A stretch of 64,000 bases of DNA from Globomyces pollinis-pini. Its lineage: Eukaryota > Chytridiomycota > Chytridiomycetes > Rhizophydiales > Globomycetaceae. Within the stretch, counting starts at the first letter, position 1. Each line of letters begins with the position of its first letter. Below, in pieces: positions 34,847 through 46,006 of this stretch. The DNA lies in assembly GCA_025399215.1 (NCBI GenBank), contig MU621105.1, positions 61,367 through 125,366 on the forward strand, in the 5' to 3' direction. The notes beneath the pieces were generated by a model, which did no database searches, was not told where the DNA came from, and saw only the letters and a program-made list of their open reading frames with translations. The translations under genes were made by a program, and so were the position numbers.

Positions 34847-36456
34847 TTAATACTTGGATAAAGGAGCACTTCCTTTATAGTATGCATTGGTATAACTTCG
34901 TCGATCCCTTAAACATTGCCCAATTTCAGCCTGCAAATCCACTTTCTCCTTTTGTAAATTATCAATTTGACATCTAAGCTGACACCGCTCATCATCAAAT
35001 CGCTCGCGTAATTCTCGATGCTTATAGTTATACTTTTCTAGCAAATCCGTCTCATTCTCTTCATACTTTGAAACAATTGCACGTTTTTCATCTTCTAGTG
35101 AGTTACATTTCAGTTCAGTTTTGTGAAGCAAATGGCTGGTTTCTTGAAATCTTTGTTTGATATCTATCACCTGTTCCATTAGTACAAAAAGTCTTACCAA
35201 ACTTTCTGCTGCCTTTAAGCTCTCTTTACATCGAGATAGTTGTTGCTTCTTCTGATCTAGTTCTAATGCATGTTTTTGTGTTGAATTGTCAAGTTTCATT
35301 TGTAGTTCTTGGATATCTCGCTCCATCGAAACCACCGTTGAATAAAGCTCTAGAAATCAATACCATCAAATCAAACCTTTTCTATCCTTTAACAGTTTAT
35401 GAACGTGTTTCCCAAGTAATGGTCTCTTTGAATCAGCCATTCCGCGTTTCGAGGGATCTGCAAATAGCTCTGTAGCTTGCACAGCACTATTATTAGAAAA
35501 TACTATCAACAACTTACTCTTCGTAATCGTCAACTATATTTCGATATACTTTGGTCCATTTATGAAGACTATCGTATTCTCTTTTGCTGTTCAGATATCG
35601 CTGCAAAACATCTTCCAATTCGATTTCCATTTTATCCGACTTTTCTGCTAATAGAATGTTTTGTTTTTTCAGCTTTTCTAGCTTTTTAGATTTCTGTGCG
35701 ATAACATTCTCATTTTCTTGGTTCTTATCAACTAATTCCATAACAATTCTATGTTGTGATTTTAATTTATCTTCAAGCTCATTAATTTGAGTTGTTAATA
35801 CTTCATGATCATGAAAATTTTCATTATCTAGATATCAGTACAGTATGATAGTACCTTTTAATTTCTCATTCAAACGTACGGATTCATTCAGAGCTTTTCT
35901 CTCGTGGTCAAATTGATCTTTCATCTGCCTAATTGATAAGTATCATTGTTAGCTTACTTTGTTATTTGATGTAGATGAGAAATATCTGATTCCAGCAGTT
36001 CGTTTCTGCTTTTTAAATCATTGATTAGCTGTTTGTTTTGGGTATCGGCTTGACGCTGTTTGGTCAATTCTTGTTCGGTTATATTAAGCTTCATTTTAAG
36101 ATTTTCATTTTCAATCCGTAAAGTTTCTTATATTAGTGTAACGTTGTGTAATGTACCTAAAGGTCAATATTTGGTAACAACAAACCATATACTTTATCTT
36201 TCTGCAAAACTCTGTCGTCAGTATTGTTTGATGAATCGACGGACTTAACAGGACTTTTAATTTTCAAGTTTATTTTGGATTGCAAGGATGGTGGAAGTTT
36301 GTTTGTGAAGTATGGTAATGGCGACTTTGATATCTTTGAAGTTTGTGATATTCTGTTATTCAATGAAATTATTTCATGAGAAGGACCTGGTAAATCAAAT
36401 CCATCTCTTTCTTTCAAACTGTCTTCAAATTCCTTTACTTTGTTTTGTAATAGCAT
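34847..36456 (-). CDS. Unidentified coiled-coil protein
   Basis: Not recognised. Start chosen at ATG 36456-36454 (MLLQNKVKEFEDSL); stop TAA at 34847; about six introns, including one of 58 nt that is longer than usual. An N-terminal 100 residues have KSPLPYFTNKLPPSL and a Ser-rich linker. Almost all the rest is predicted coiled coil (Leu/Glu/Lys heptads from about base 36110 down), with one non-coiled island rich in charged residues (ATELFADPSKRGMADSKRP). The C-terminal end is IGQCLRDRRSYTNAYYKGSAP. Divergent from the six-RGS gene, 89 bases between the ATGs, which suggests a shared promoter and possibly a shared (flagellar or centrosomal) setting. Confidence 0.7.
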
Positions 36457-36545
36457 GAGTGTATAAACCGTGACGTGGATTGACAACAAACAACATCCAC
36501 GACCTAGACACTTTGCGACAAATATTAACTTGATTCTTTTTACGA

Positions 36546-39500
36546 ATGTCTTCGATAGAATCGTTTTTTGCTAAATGCATTCCACAATCTCAATCATTAA
36601 CAGCCATTAGTCCAGCGAAAAGAACAGTCACAGTCTCTTCGAATCAAAAATTTACCTTGGAACAAGTCCTTCAAAATGAATTAAAACCCCCTCTATCCTT
36701 GCAAGGTTTATTTTTATTTTTTATGAATCTTTAGATTTCCTGGTGTATCTAGAAAAAGAAGTATTGATTCCATGCTTACCATTAGGATTGTGCTGAAACC
36801 TTGGAGTTTATAGAAGAAGTAAAGAAGTACAGTAGACTCTCAAGCTCCCTGTTAAATGATAATAAGTCGAATTTTGCTTTACTAATGTTTTAGAAAGCCG
36901 GTTGCAAAGGACACAATTCAGGAAGAAGATGATGAGGTATCTCCAGTTTCGCCCACGTTGGCAAGGAAATTAAACGCAGAAACTTTGTTGAATGCTATCA
37001 ACTCAATTATGAATAAGTACATTGTGGATAATGCCCCAAAGGATATCTTTCTACCTCCAGCCATTCGTATCGCAATCGCACAACAATTGGCTCTTGAAAA
37101 CTACAGTGCTGATATTTTCCATGGTGCATTATTGCATGCAACCAATCTATTGAATCAAAATGCATTCCCAAAGTTCCTTCGACAGAATCAACGATTTGAT
37201 ACGTCTTCAACTTCTACCAAGCCAGAATATACAATTCATCAAATTATCGAAGATTCAATTTCACCTCCTTTCTCGTTTAATGGTAAGACAGTATTTGTTT
37301 ATTCTTTAAGATTATCATGCCTTTTTAAGGAAAAACGTAAGGCATAAATCGGTTAAAAATTTAGCACTGTGAAGAAAATGCAGACTTTCTAAAGGATGTT
37401 TTGATTTATCAAAAATTAGCATTTAGTTACTTTCCAACCCCAATGCCAGTATCAAAGGTTTCAAATAGAGGTGTAAGTGTAATCTTAAGCAGACCGCCAA
37501 ATCTTTATTCGGGTCGATCTGCTACGGTGGAAGCTGACCGGACAGCTCAACACCCATCTTTATATCAATTGTCAAGCAATGCTGATCAAGCTACAGTAGA
37601 ACATGTTATGCCAACTGATGGTACAAATATACCACCCTGTGTTAAGCCAGAGTCTATGACACAAGAAGACTTTGACAAAGAAATTTCTTCCTTAAAGAAA
37701 ATGTGCGATGAAATATTGAACACATACATCTTGGAAGGATCTACAAGAGAGGTTAACTTGCCTACTTTGATAAGGAACCCTTTAATATCCCTTTTAAAAG
37801 ATGGAACATTCCATCCAGATGTATTCAATATTGCATATGAACATATTGCAAACATGCTACGAGTGAACCGTCTGTCCAACTTTTTACAGGAAGGATTTGA
37901 CATAGCTCGTTCAGCTTCATTGATTGAAAGTAATTCAAAAAATCTAATTATAGACTCTCTGCCTAAGTTTGGATTAGATCAAATTCTTCGAGACGAAACA
38001 CTTCCGCCATACACAAAGTTAGGTAAATAATTGCTCTTATTGACATTTAGATTATTATGAATACTTAAAAGAACATGTAAGATATTCAATTAATGTTGTT
38101 AGCAAATGCAACAGGATCTAAAATTCATTATTGACTTGGAAGAATATACTAACTCAGCAGAACAATTCTACCCTTCGAAAATTTTCAATCCACGGGGTAG
38201 TGCTATTTCACACGCAAAAACAAAAAGAATGTCGGCAAATATGTCTATTGTACCTGATACAGCTATTAATAGATTAAATCGGGACTCATCTACAAAAAGA
38301 AGATCCACCACTTCTTCCAATCAATATGAGTTCACGAGTGAGCAACTTGCTACATTGACTTATATTCCTGGCCCTGAAAGACCTAGTGGTATGACAGTGG
38401 ATGTGTATCAACAAAATATTGATTCTTTAAAAGAGAAAGCGTTAAAGCTCTATGATAGTTACATTTCAATGGAGTCCACCTTCTCGATCAATATTCCACC
38501 TATAATTAGAAAACCATTGATTGAGATTATTCAAGATTCGCATTTCCACCCTCAAGTATTTCTGGCTGCTAAGCTTGCTGTTTTAGATCATCTGACAGCA
38601 AACACACTACCCAAGTTCTTGAAGAAGTCTCATCAAATGATTCTTTCCTCTGGTAAACGCTTCAGCTAACAAAAAGGTCTCAGTTTCCAATTGTTTTCAA
38701 GCAACCGTCGTAAGATAGACCAATTGTTATTAGAGGAGTTACCACATCCTTATTCTTATTCAAGTATAACGTTTTTACCTAACCTTTAGACTTCTTAGAG
38801 TTTGCAGAACCATATGTAAATTGAACTATCCTTACTGAATATATAGAATCTAGGAGGAGAGGTTGACTTTTTGAAAGCCATAGTCTGTTATTATAAAGTT
38901 GCCACTCAGCTTTACCCAGTAGTGAATCCAGCCACCAAACGTCAATCACAAGCTAATAGGTCGTCATTACCTCCCCAAAAATCCAGACCAGAATCTGAAG
39001 AAGAGAAAAAGTCATTCCTCAGCAGCATAAGTAGCCGAAGTTCTGTTTCAAGCCCCAGAGGAGCCGAAAATTTGAGTGATGTTCCCAAAAAACCACCACA
39101 TATGTCGGACAGTGATTATGAAGTGTTATTAAACAAAGTCCAGACAATGTTTGGAGACATCATTAATGCTTATTTTAAATCATCGCAACTGACTAGCGGG
39201 TTTTTGATCCCATGGCCATTAGGGAAACCAATTATTGAAAAATTCGAGAAAAAACAATACCATCCCGATGCATTCACACAGATTTATGACTGTTACATCA
39301 GCAAAGTGTTGGAAATTTGGGACACTTACGAGAAGAAAATCAATGAAGTGTTAAAGCATCCTGAAATTAGTATGTATTTTGCTACTGAGATTAGATGATC
39401 CGGATTATCCAAAATATAACATCAAGCAATTGGTCACCAACGAATTATTACCTCCGTACTCATACAATGGTATGTTCATATTTACCTAATTATTAGATTA

Positions 39501-40775
39501 TATGCAATATCTAAAGAAAGAAGTAATACTAGGATATTAACGAAATTAGCTTTGCGATGAGTGCCTGGAATTTCTTCGTGCTGTATTGGATTACCAAAAA
39601 GAGGCTGCGAGCTATTATCCACCTATACCCAAACAAAAATCAAAAGTCAAATCTACAGGAAGTGAAGATAAAATCACGGTATTTCTTTTGAAATTCTTAA
39701 AATAGTTGCACCATTTGAGTTCTCTAAATGACCCTGATATCCCAAAAGTGACAATGCCTGCCTCCATGAATTCAGAAACATTTGCAACCAAAAAAGCTCA
39801 ATTACAAACGATGATGAAAAATCTTGTGGATGAGTACATAAGACCAGAATCTATCAAAGAAGTGAACTTGCCTGTTCAGTGCAGAAAGCCATTTTTGAAG
39901 CTTTACGACATGGGTTTCCATCATCCATACCTCTTGACGGAATTGTATGATCATATCTCAAACATGTTACGTTTAAACAATTTGGCAAAGTTCCTGAAAA
40001 TTGCATATGAACAAAGTCCGAAAGTAAGGGCGGCAGATAGACCAGTATCTCGTACTGCTTCAATGATGCAAAAGTCTAACATCAAACAAGTTGTGATGGA
40101 CGAATTACCTGCACCATACAGTGTAGCAGGTAAAATTTCTGTTTTTAGCTAACTGTAGACTTTATGAAGTATTTAAAAACAGAGGTATCAACCACATCCA
40201 CTAACAAATAGCACGCTGAGGAGTCTTTGGAATTTTTACTGGCTGTAATTACGTATCACAAACTTGCATCGCCTTACTACCCTAACCCACTGCCTTTAGC
40301 TGCAAAAGACACGGTAACCTCTGCAACAGCAGGTACTCCTAGTATCACCACACCGTTAGAAACTCCATCATCCGTCGTGCCTCCTGTCCTAGCTGAACCA
40401 CCAGAATACATCACTCCTCCTGTACCATCACCAGATGTTGCCAAACGTATTCAAGACATGTTTACAGTGATTGTCGAAGATTTTATAACTCCTGGAGGAC
40501 AACGAGAAATCAATATCATTGAGAGACATCGAAAATTCATTTTGACGGAGTTTAAAAATGGAAATTATCATCCTGAAATATGGAAATCGACTTTTGAACA
40601 TATTGCGAACCTGTTAAGGGCAAACAGCTTGATTAAATTCTTGAAACTATCTGGAGTATCTATCTCAGGTCAACACTCCAGTTACGTCAGTCCAACAAAT
40701 ACAAGCTTAGAATCAACTAGCCCAACTAAGAATTCACCAGCAACAGGTCGTTCAATCAGTATGAAGAAAAAGTAA
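36546..40775 (+). CDS. Six-RGS-domain protein (RGS22-like expansion)
   Basis: Starts ATG 36546 and ends TAA 40775; about 13 introns of 24-43 nt; spliced length near 1,250 residues. Six RGS modules follow one another, each about 120-130 residues plus a variable Pro/Ser-rich linker. N-halves read FLVYLEKEDCAETLEFIEEV, YHAFLRKNHCEENADFLKDV, YYEYLKEHQMQQDLKFI, FLEFAEPYNLGGEVDFLKAI, YMQYLKKELCDECLEFLRAV and FMKYLKTEHAEESLEFLLAV. C-halves carry the FxxAxxHIxNxLRxNxLxKFL helix pair. Module 4 lacks the canonical end and is probably degenerate. RGS domains speed GTP hydrolysis on G-alpha subunits; animal RGS22 is a multi-RGS ciliary/testis protein. Role here as a G-alpha regulator or scaffold is inferred. 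Confidence 0.85.
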
Positions 40776-40821
40776 TCACATTTGAAAATTATTTTATATA
40801 ATAAAATAACATGTTGTTTTC

Positions 40822-41813
40822 CTAACCACTATTTTCTGATGGTAAATGTCTTCTATCATCCAAGAGAACTGGAATAAATTTCAACATTCTCGGATGTTGA
40901 AATCGACTGGTAGAAATAGCAGGCTTTCCAATTTTGGATACAGCTTTTTGGTGATGTTGAGCTGCATTTACTTGTGTTAAATGTACATTATCATCCAACT
41001 CAAGCACTTTTTTCTCTGAGTTGAATAGTTTGAACTTATCGATTAATGGAGTGTCAGAAAATTTCTCTGGATCAGATTCAATGATTGTATCGACCAGGTT
41101 AATACAAGTGTTGTGATGAGTGAATTCACTCATGAAATCCAATGAACGAAAGAGCATAGATGAAAGCATGATACGCAACAATCGACCATGTACTAACAAC
41201 ATTAGTTCGGTATTCTTACAGACAAATAGAAAGACCTTTTCCGGTCTTTCTAGGACTAATTTATACAAGGCTGGAACGGACCTAGCCTCTACATCGATTG
41301 GACTTTCCCCTGAAGGTGCTTTTCCTAAAGTATCAGCATAATAAAATATATACCATTGTAATCACCTCCTTCCCAAGAAGAAAGCAAAGATGGTAGATTG
41401 GGAGAAGCAGCACCTACGTATCAATATATCCATTCTACCTTCCCAAACACCCCAACTAATTTCAGCAAAATCTTCAATTTGAATAATTTCAGTGTTTGGA
41501 TGATATTCAGCAACAATCTTCGCAGTTTGATGAGCTCTCTATGTTGTTATCAGGGTAACCATTACAATCAATTTACTGGTGACAATAATATCAAAATGAA
41601 TATCCTTCAATTGATTTCTTAAACAAGTAGCTTGAAAAACTCCCTAATATTAATAACTTGATTTTAAACCTTTTCGTTTAGGGGATTATCAATTCCAGAA
41701 CCTTGTAAAACACCAGATGCATTGGCAGCAGTCTCACCATGCCGACATAGAAATAAACGCTTAACAGTAGCTCCTTGTGGTTGATCAGATATTGGTGGAA
41801 ATGGTCCAGACAT
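40822..41813 (-). CDS. Histidine phosphatase (phosphoglycerate mutase-like)
   Basis: Starts ATG 41813-41811 (MSGPFPPISDQPQG) and ends TAG at 40822. Four introns of 26 to about 70 nt. The catalytic RHG motif is intact (LFLCRHGETAAN), followed by GVLQGSGIDNPLNE; then the phosphate-pocket region FDIIVTSKLIRAHQTAKI, EISWGVWEG, and the second catalytic His in LLVHGRLLRIML. The N-terminus is short and there is no signal peptide, so a cytosolic PGAM/Tfp-type phosphatase is likely; the substrate cannot be told. The carboxy-terminal 80 residues hold a basic HHQKAVSKIGKP stretch. A perfect 10-bp hairpin lies in its coding region at 41227-41252. Confidence 0.85.
41227..41252. repeat. Perfect 10-bp inverted repeat inside the histidine phosphatase gene
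   Basis: TAGAAAGACC (41227-41236) and GGTCTTTCTA (41243-41252) pair around a 6-base loop. On the coding (minus) strand it covers the codons for Leu-Glu-Arg-Pro-Glu-Lys and directly overlaps a potential GT donor (GTCTTT) of an optional in-frame 21-nt intron. Confidence 0.6.
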
Positions 41814-42115
41814 GGAATAAAATAGTAAAAATGTTTAGAAATGAAAAGATGGTTGGAATCGCCCATACATACACGTTGCTTACCAAGAGATATTTAAGAT
41901 AAAAATGCTAATTAATACATACAGTTTAAATTGTAGCTACTGTCAACTCTGTATCAATCATGAATTACCAATCTCTGCTTGACGATGGCATCATATGACG
42001 AACGCCGAATCTGGATTTGTACCACGTTCACCAACAACACTCTCAATTACTACTCAGTGGGTAAGTCGCGTATTGAAATACAAATGATGAAATTATAAAA
42101 TGCTTGTATTGGAAA

Positions 42116-45100
42116 TCACAATTTAGCTTTTGGTGGTGCTGCCAACTTAAGAACAGGTTCTAACTTGGCTGCCAATCCCATGTTACCTTTGATCTTGATT
42201 TTTCCAGACATGAAGGCCTTTTGTGGTTGAAGACTTCCAGAGGCTAAATCTAAAAAGTCTTTATCTCCAACACTGATGGTCATATCTGCCTTGGTGCTAC
42301 CTACTCCAACTGAACCTTCGCCATTCTATAGTTAGAATCAGTCAGTCAATACCTTCATGTCAATAAACCAAGATTGGACTTTCTTGTCTTTGTTGGCAAT
42401 ATCAAATGCAAACACAGCCTTGGTCTTTTTGATCTCTTTAGCACGTTGTTCTTTGGATAGACTGCCAAGTCCCTTCTCAATAGCAAGGAACACTTGAGAT
42501 GCACCATATCCTGGAACGTTGATAGAACTGCCAGCAGCTACAGTTTTGGCTGGTCCAGCAGATTTGGTTTTTAAATCAACTGCTGCACTGCTGATGACTA
42601 CAACATCACGTTCAACAACTTTGGTGATGAAAATAACCTTGTTTCCTTCTTTCCACATTTGGGTTTCCAAAGTTTCACCTGGGAAAACAGGGCTTGCAAA
42701 TCGTGCCTAAAATATTAATTACGAATGGGTTACCTTGATGGCTCCAATATCACCATATTTAGCCAAAATGTGTTTTCCAGAGATACCAAAGGTACATAAT
42801 CCGTGAAGAATAGGAACCTTGAATCCACCCATGGCAGACATTTCAGGGTCAATATGTAAAGGATTCCAGTCACCAGAGAGACGGTATAAAGCAGCCAAAT
42901 CTTCGCTGGTCTTTTCACGAACAACAAAATCAGGTTGACGTTTTGGTGGAGTGTTGGCTGCAGTGGCAGCACCACGATCTAAGTCTTTGCGTCCTCCGAA
43001 TCCACCACATCCACGAATAAAGAGAGTAGATTGAGTCTCACAAACAACTTCTCCCTTATCATCTTTAGATGTAACACCAATAATGACAGCAGCACCTTTG
43101 CCCTTATCCAAAATATCAATAATTCTTCCAGTTTGAGTGAGGGTTCCAGAAGTTGGAAGAGTCTTTTTAATTACAGTGTATTGCTCTCCATGAACCAACA
43201 TCATAGGATTGAAATCTGGCATGAAATCACCAAATGGAACATTATAACCGAGCGCTGGAACTACTGCAAAGGTAGGAAGGGTCATAAATTTATCACTGTT
43301 TTCATAAACAAGATTCAAATCAGTTCGCTTTGCTCCTACACCAAGAGCATATAAAATAACATCACGTTCAGTGTATGAAAATTTGCTTGGAGGGAAAACA
43401 GCTTTTTGAGCAGCAGCAACATTGACTTTACCATCTTCAACTGGAGCAGCTGACTCTTCAACATTTTCAAAGTTTGCTTGTACAGCAGCGAATGATTCTT
43501 GAGTAGAAGTAGGATAAGTAGCACGGCCATCATCGAAATTGGTGATGTCGGCCCAACGGGCTGCAATGTGTTCAGGATATAATGGCTTGTTGACTGGGAA
43601 ACCAACACCACCGGTTCTTTGCCATCTTACTTTTGAAATCCATCCAGATCCACATTCGAAAATAGATCCAGACACAGTGGACGATTCGTGACACAGATAG
43701 GCAATTAATGGTGCAACATACTCTGGTTTTAATGCTTCCACCATTTCAGGAGGCATGACAGTGGCTGTCATGGCAGTACCTGCATTTGGTGCAATGGTGT
43801 TTACTAAAATGTTGTTTCTCTTTCCTTCCAATGCCAAAGTGTTACTAAAAGCAATTAATGCAGCCTTAGCTAAACAAGTTTGAGTCACAAAATATTTACC
43901 TGCTGAGTAGTTAGCTTGTCCAAAGTTTCCGTATAATCCAACAGAAGAAGCGGTATTGATAATACGTCCATATTTCTGTTTGTTCATGTGTGGCCAAGCA
44001 GCCTTAGCGGTTTTGTAGGAACCACGAAGATGGACGGCCATTACTGCATCCCAATCGGCATCAGTCAATCGTGCAAAAGATTTGTCTCTTAAAATACCTG
44101 CGTTGTTTACAAGTACATCAATACGACCAAAGGCCTTTAATGCAGTTTCGATGACTTGATCACCATCCTCAACAGAGTTGTAGTTGGCCACGGCTTTTCC
44201 ACCAGCGGCTTTGATTTCTTCGACTACCTTATCTGCAGCAGCTTTTCCAAAGTCATTAACAACTACTGCAGCACCCAACTTAAACATTAGTAACAAGAAA
44301 TCAATACCTTGGCAAAAAGAAGCGCATATGCACGACCGATTCCGGCGCCAGCACCAGTGACAACAGCAACTCTATCAGCAAAAGATGTGGCAGGTCCAGC
44401 TGGATTTGTTGATAAAGATTTGGCTTGCTCTAAAAGGGCTAACCAGTCAGTATCCATGGTGGAAGTTGGGTAAGCAGGTTGGCTGAAATCGGCTATTTCT
44501 GGCATTTTGACACTAATGGCACCTGGAGTGAAAGATGCATCAGCTTTAAAAACAACTCCCTTTGATCTTTCCCAACGTAGTTTGGACACAAATCCGGCAC
44601 CTACTTCAAAAATGGAACCATTTTCTTTGCATGTTTCATGGCAAAGATATGCAACTAATGGAACAACAAAGTCTGGTTTGAGTGATGCTAGGATTTCTGC
44701 TGGCATAATAGTCTCAGTCATTTTGGACGCAGCAAGTGGTGCAATTGTATTAGTATATACATTTTTACGACCACCCTCTTTTGCCAAAGTATTCGAGAAT
44801 CCAAAGAGTGCTAATTTGGCTAAAACATTAGGAAGAAGATCGCCAAACCTGCAGAATAATTGGCTTGGCCAAAGTTTCCATAGATACCAGCAGCGGAAGC
44901 GGTATTGATAATTCTACCAAATCCTTGTTTCGTCATATGCTCCCATGCAGCTTTTGCGACCTTGTAAGATCCGCGAACGTGAACCGCTTGAATGATATCC
45001 CAATCAGCATCGGTCATTCTGGAGAAAGACTTGTCGCGTAAGATACCAGCATTATTGAGGACAATATCAATTTTTCCAAAGGCTTTGATGGCGGATTCAA

Positions 45101-45371
45101 CAATTTTGTCACCGAATTCGACAGAATCGTAGTTAGCAACAGCCTTTCCACCAGCCTTAATAATTTCATTTACAACGACATCAGCAGCCTAAGAATGAGA
45201 TACATGAAAACAAACCTTGTGCTTCACACCATTTTCATCAGCGATTGCCCCTAGATCATTGACGACCACAGAAGCCCCTCGAGAAGCAAAGAACAATGAA
45301 TAAGCTTTTCCCAGGCCCCCACCGGCACCAGTGACTATGACAACTTTATTATCGAATCTGAGTTCAGACAT
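42116..45371 (-). CDS. FOX2: Peroxisomal multifunctional beta-oxidation enzyme (Fox2/HDE type: SDR-SDR-hydratase 2-SCP2)
   Basis: Starts ATG 45371 ([17 protein letters not shown]) and ends TGA at 42116; about five introns of 26-30 nt; spliced length near 1,035 residues. SDR domain [23 protein letters not shown], catalytic YSAAK. SDR domain [28 protein letters not shown], second YSAAK. Hydratase 2 (MaoC): [31 protein letters not shown] and [15 protein letters not shown]-terminal SCP2 domain, then PTS1 AKL at the extreme end. It performs the hydration and D-3-hydroxyacyl-CoA dehydrogenation steps of peroxisomal fatty-acid oxidation. Ascomycete Fox2 lacks SCP2, animal MFP2 has only one SDR; this protein has both. 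The same-phase intron sits at YSA-A-K in both SDR copies. Confidence 0.95.
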
Positions 45372-46006
45372 GAAGAAATTGGGAAAAAAATTGAAAGATT
45401 GATTTGAAGCTCTCGTGATCGAAGTGTGGATGGAAAACCATGTGAAAAATAAATCAAACTGCAAAGATACTCCACAGAAATTCACCTGACGTTACCAATT
45501 GTGAGCATGGCCGAAATGTCCTCTGGGTTCTTGAGTGTTTCTCACTAACAAAATAATCGCGAAATTACTGTTCAAAGTACATCAACTTTGCTTGTGTTGT
45601 GAGACTGAATCACACACTACAAATCATAGCAATACTAAAATACTGGAAATAGAGAGCAACCTCCTATACATTTTGCTATTAGCAGGCACGTTCTAAGCTT
45701 GCTGCGAGATGGAGTTCACCAGTGCTAATCAACGTTTCAATGCCATGATTATCTTATAAGATACAATGTTTGTATCTTTCGCATACTACTAAAAATATCA
45801 ACCAAGAGTAGTCAACACCAACATCGAAGGAACACCAGGGTTATTCTGGCAGTATTTATACCACACTGCACTGAGATACAACCAGAAAGACAACTATTTA
45901 CTTCATGCCTCACAATAGTTTAGTATTTGATGAATGTTTGAGGATTGTTTCAATTGTGACTGAAACAACACTCACCAACTCAGCTATTTAGAGCTTTCCT
46001 TCTAAA
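45372..46006. promoter_or_regulatory. Divergent promoter region between FOX2 and the carboxypeptidase
   Basis: At 635 bases this is one of the largest gene-free gaps. It separates two divergent genes. It contains a perfect 9-bp hairpin (listed separately) and no ORF, tRNA or repeat that I can support. Composition is near the window average with some GC-richer patches around 45490-45540. Confidence 0.35.
45758..45778. repeat. 9-bp inverted repeat with 3-nt loop
   Basis: AAGATACAA (45758-45766) and TTGTATCTT (45770-45778) flank TGT. It lies roughly 230 bases upstream of the carboxypeptidase ATG and 390 bases from the FOX2 ATG. It contains a GATA core on each arm (AGATAC / GTATCT), so it may be a paired GATA-factor site; this is inference. 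Confidence 0.5.

Noticed and set aside
41985..42098. Short plus-strand frame beginning MASYDERRIWICTTF with a good GTAAGT donor
   Set aside because: It would have to splice into sequence antisense to the FOX2 C-terminus; only 37 residues and no partner exon that makes sense.
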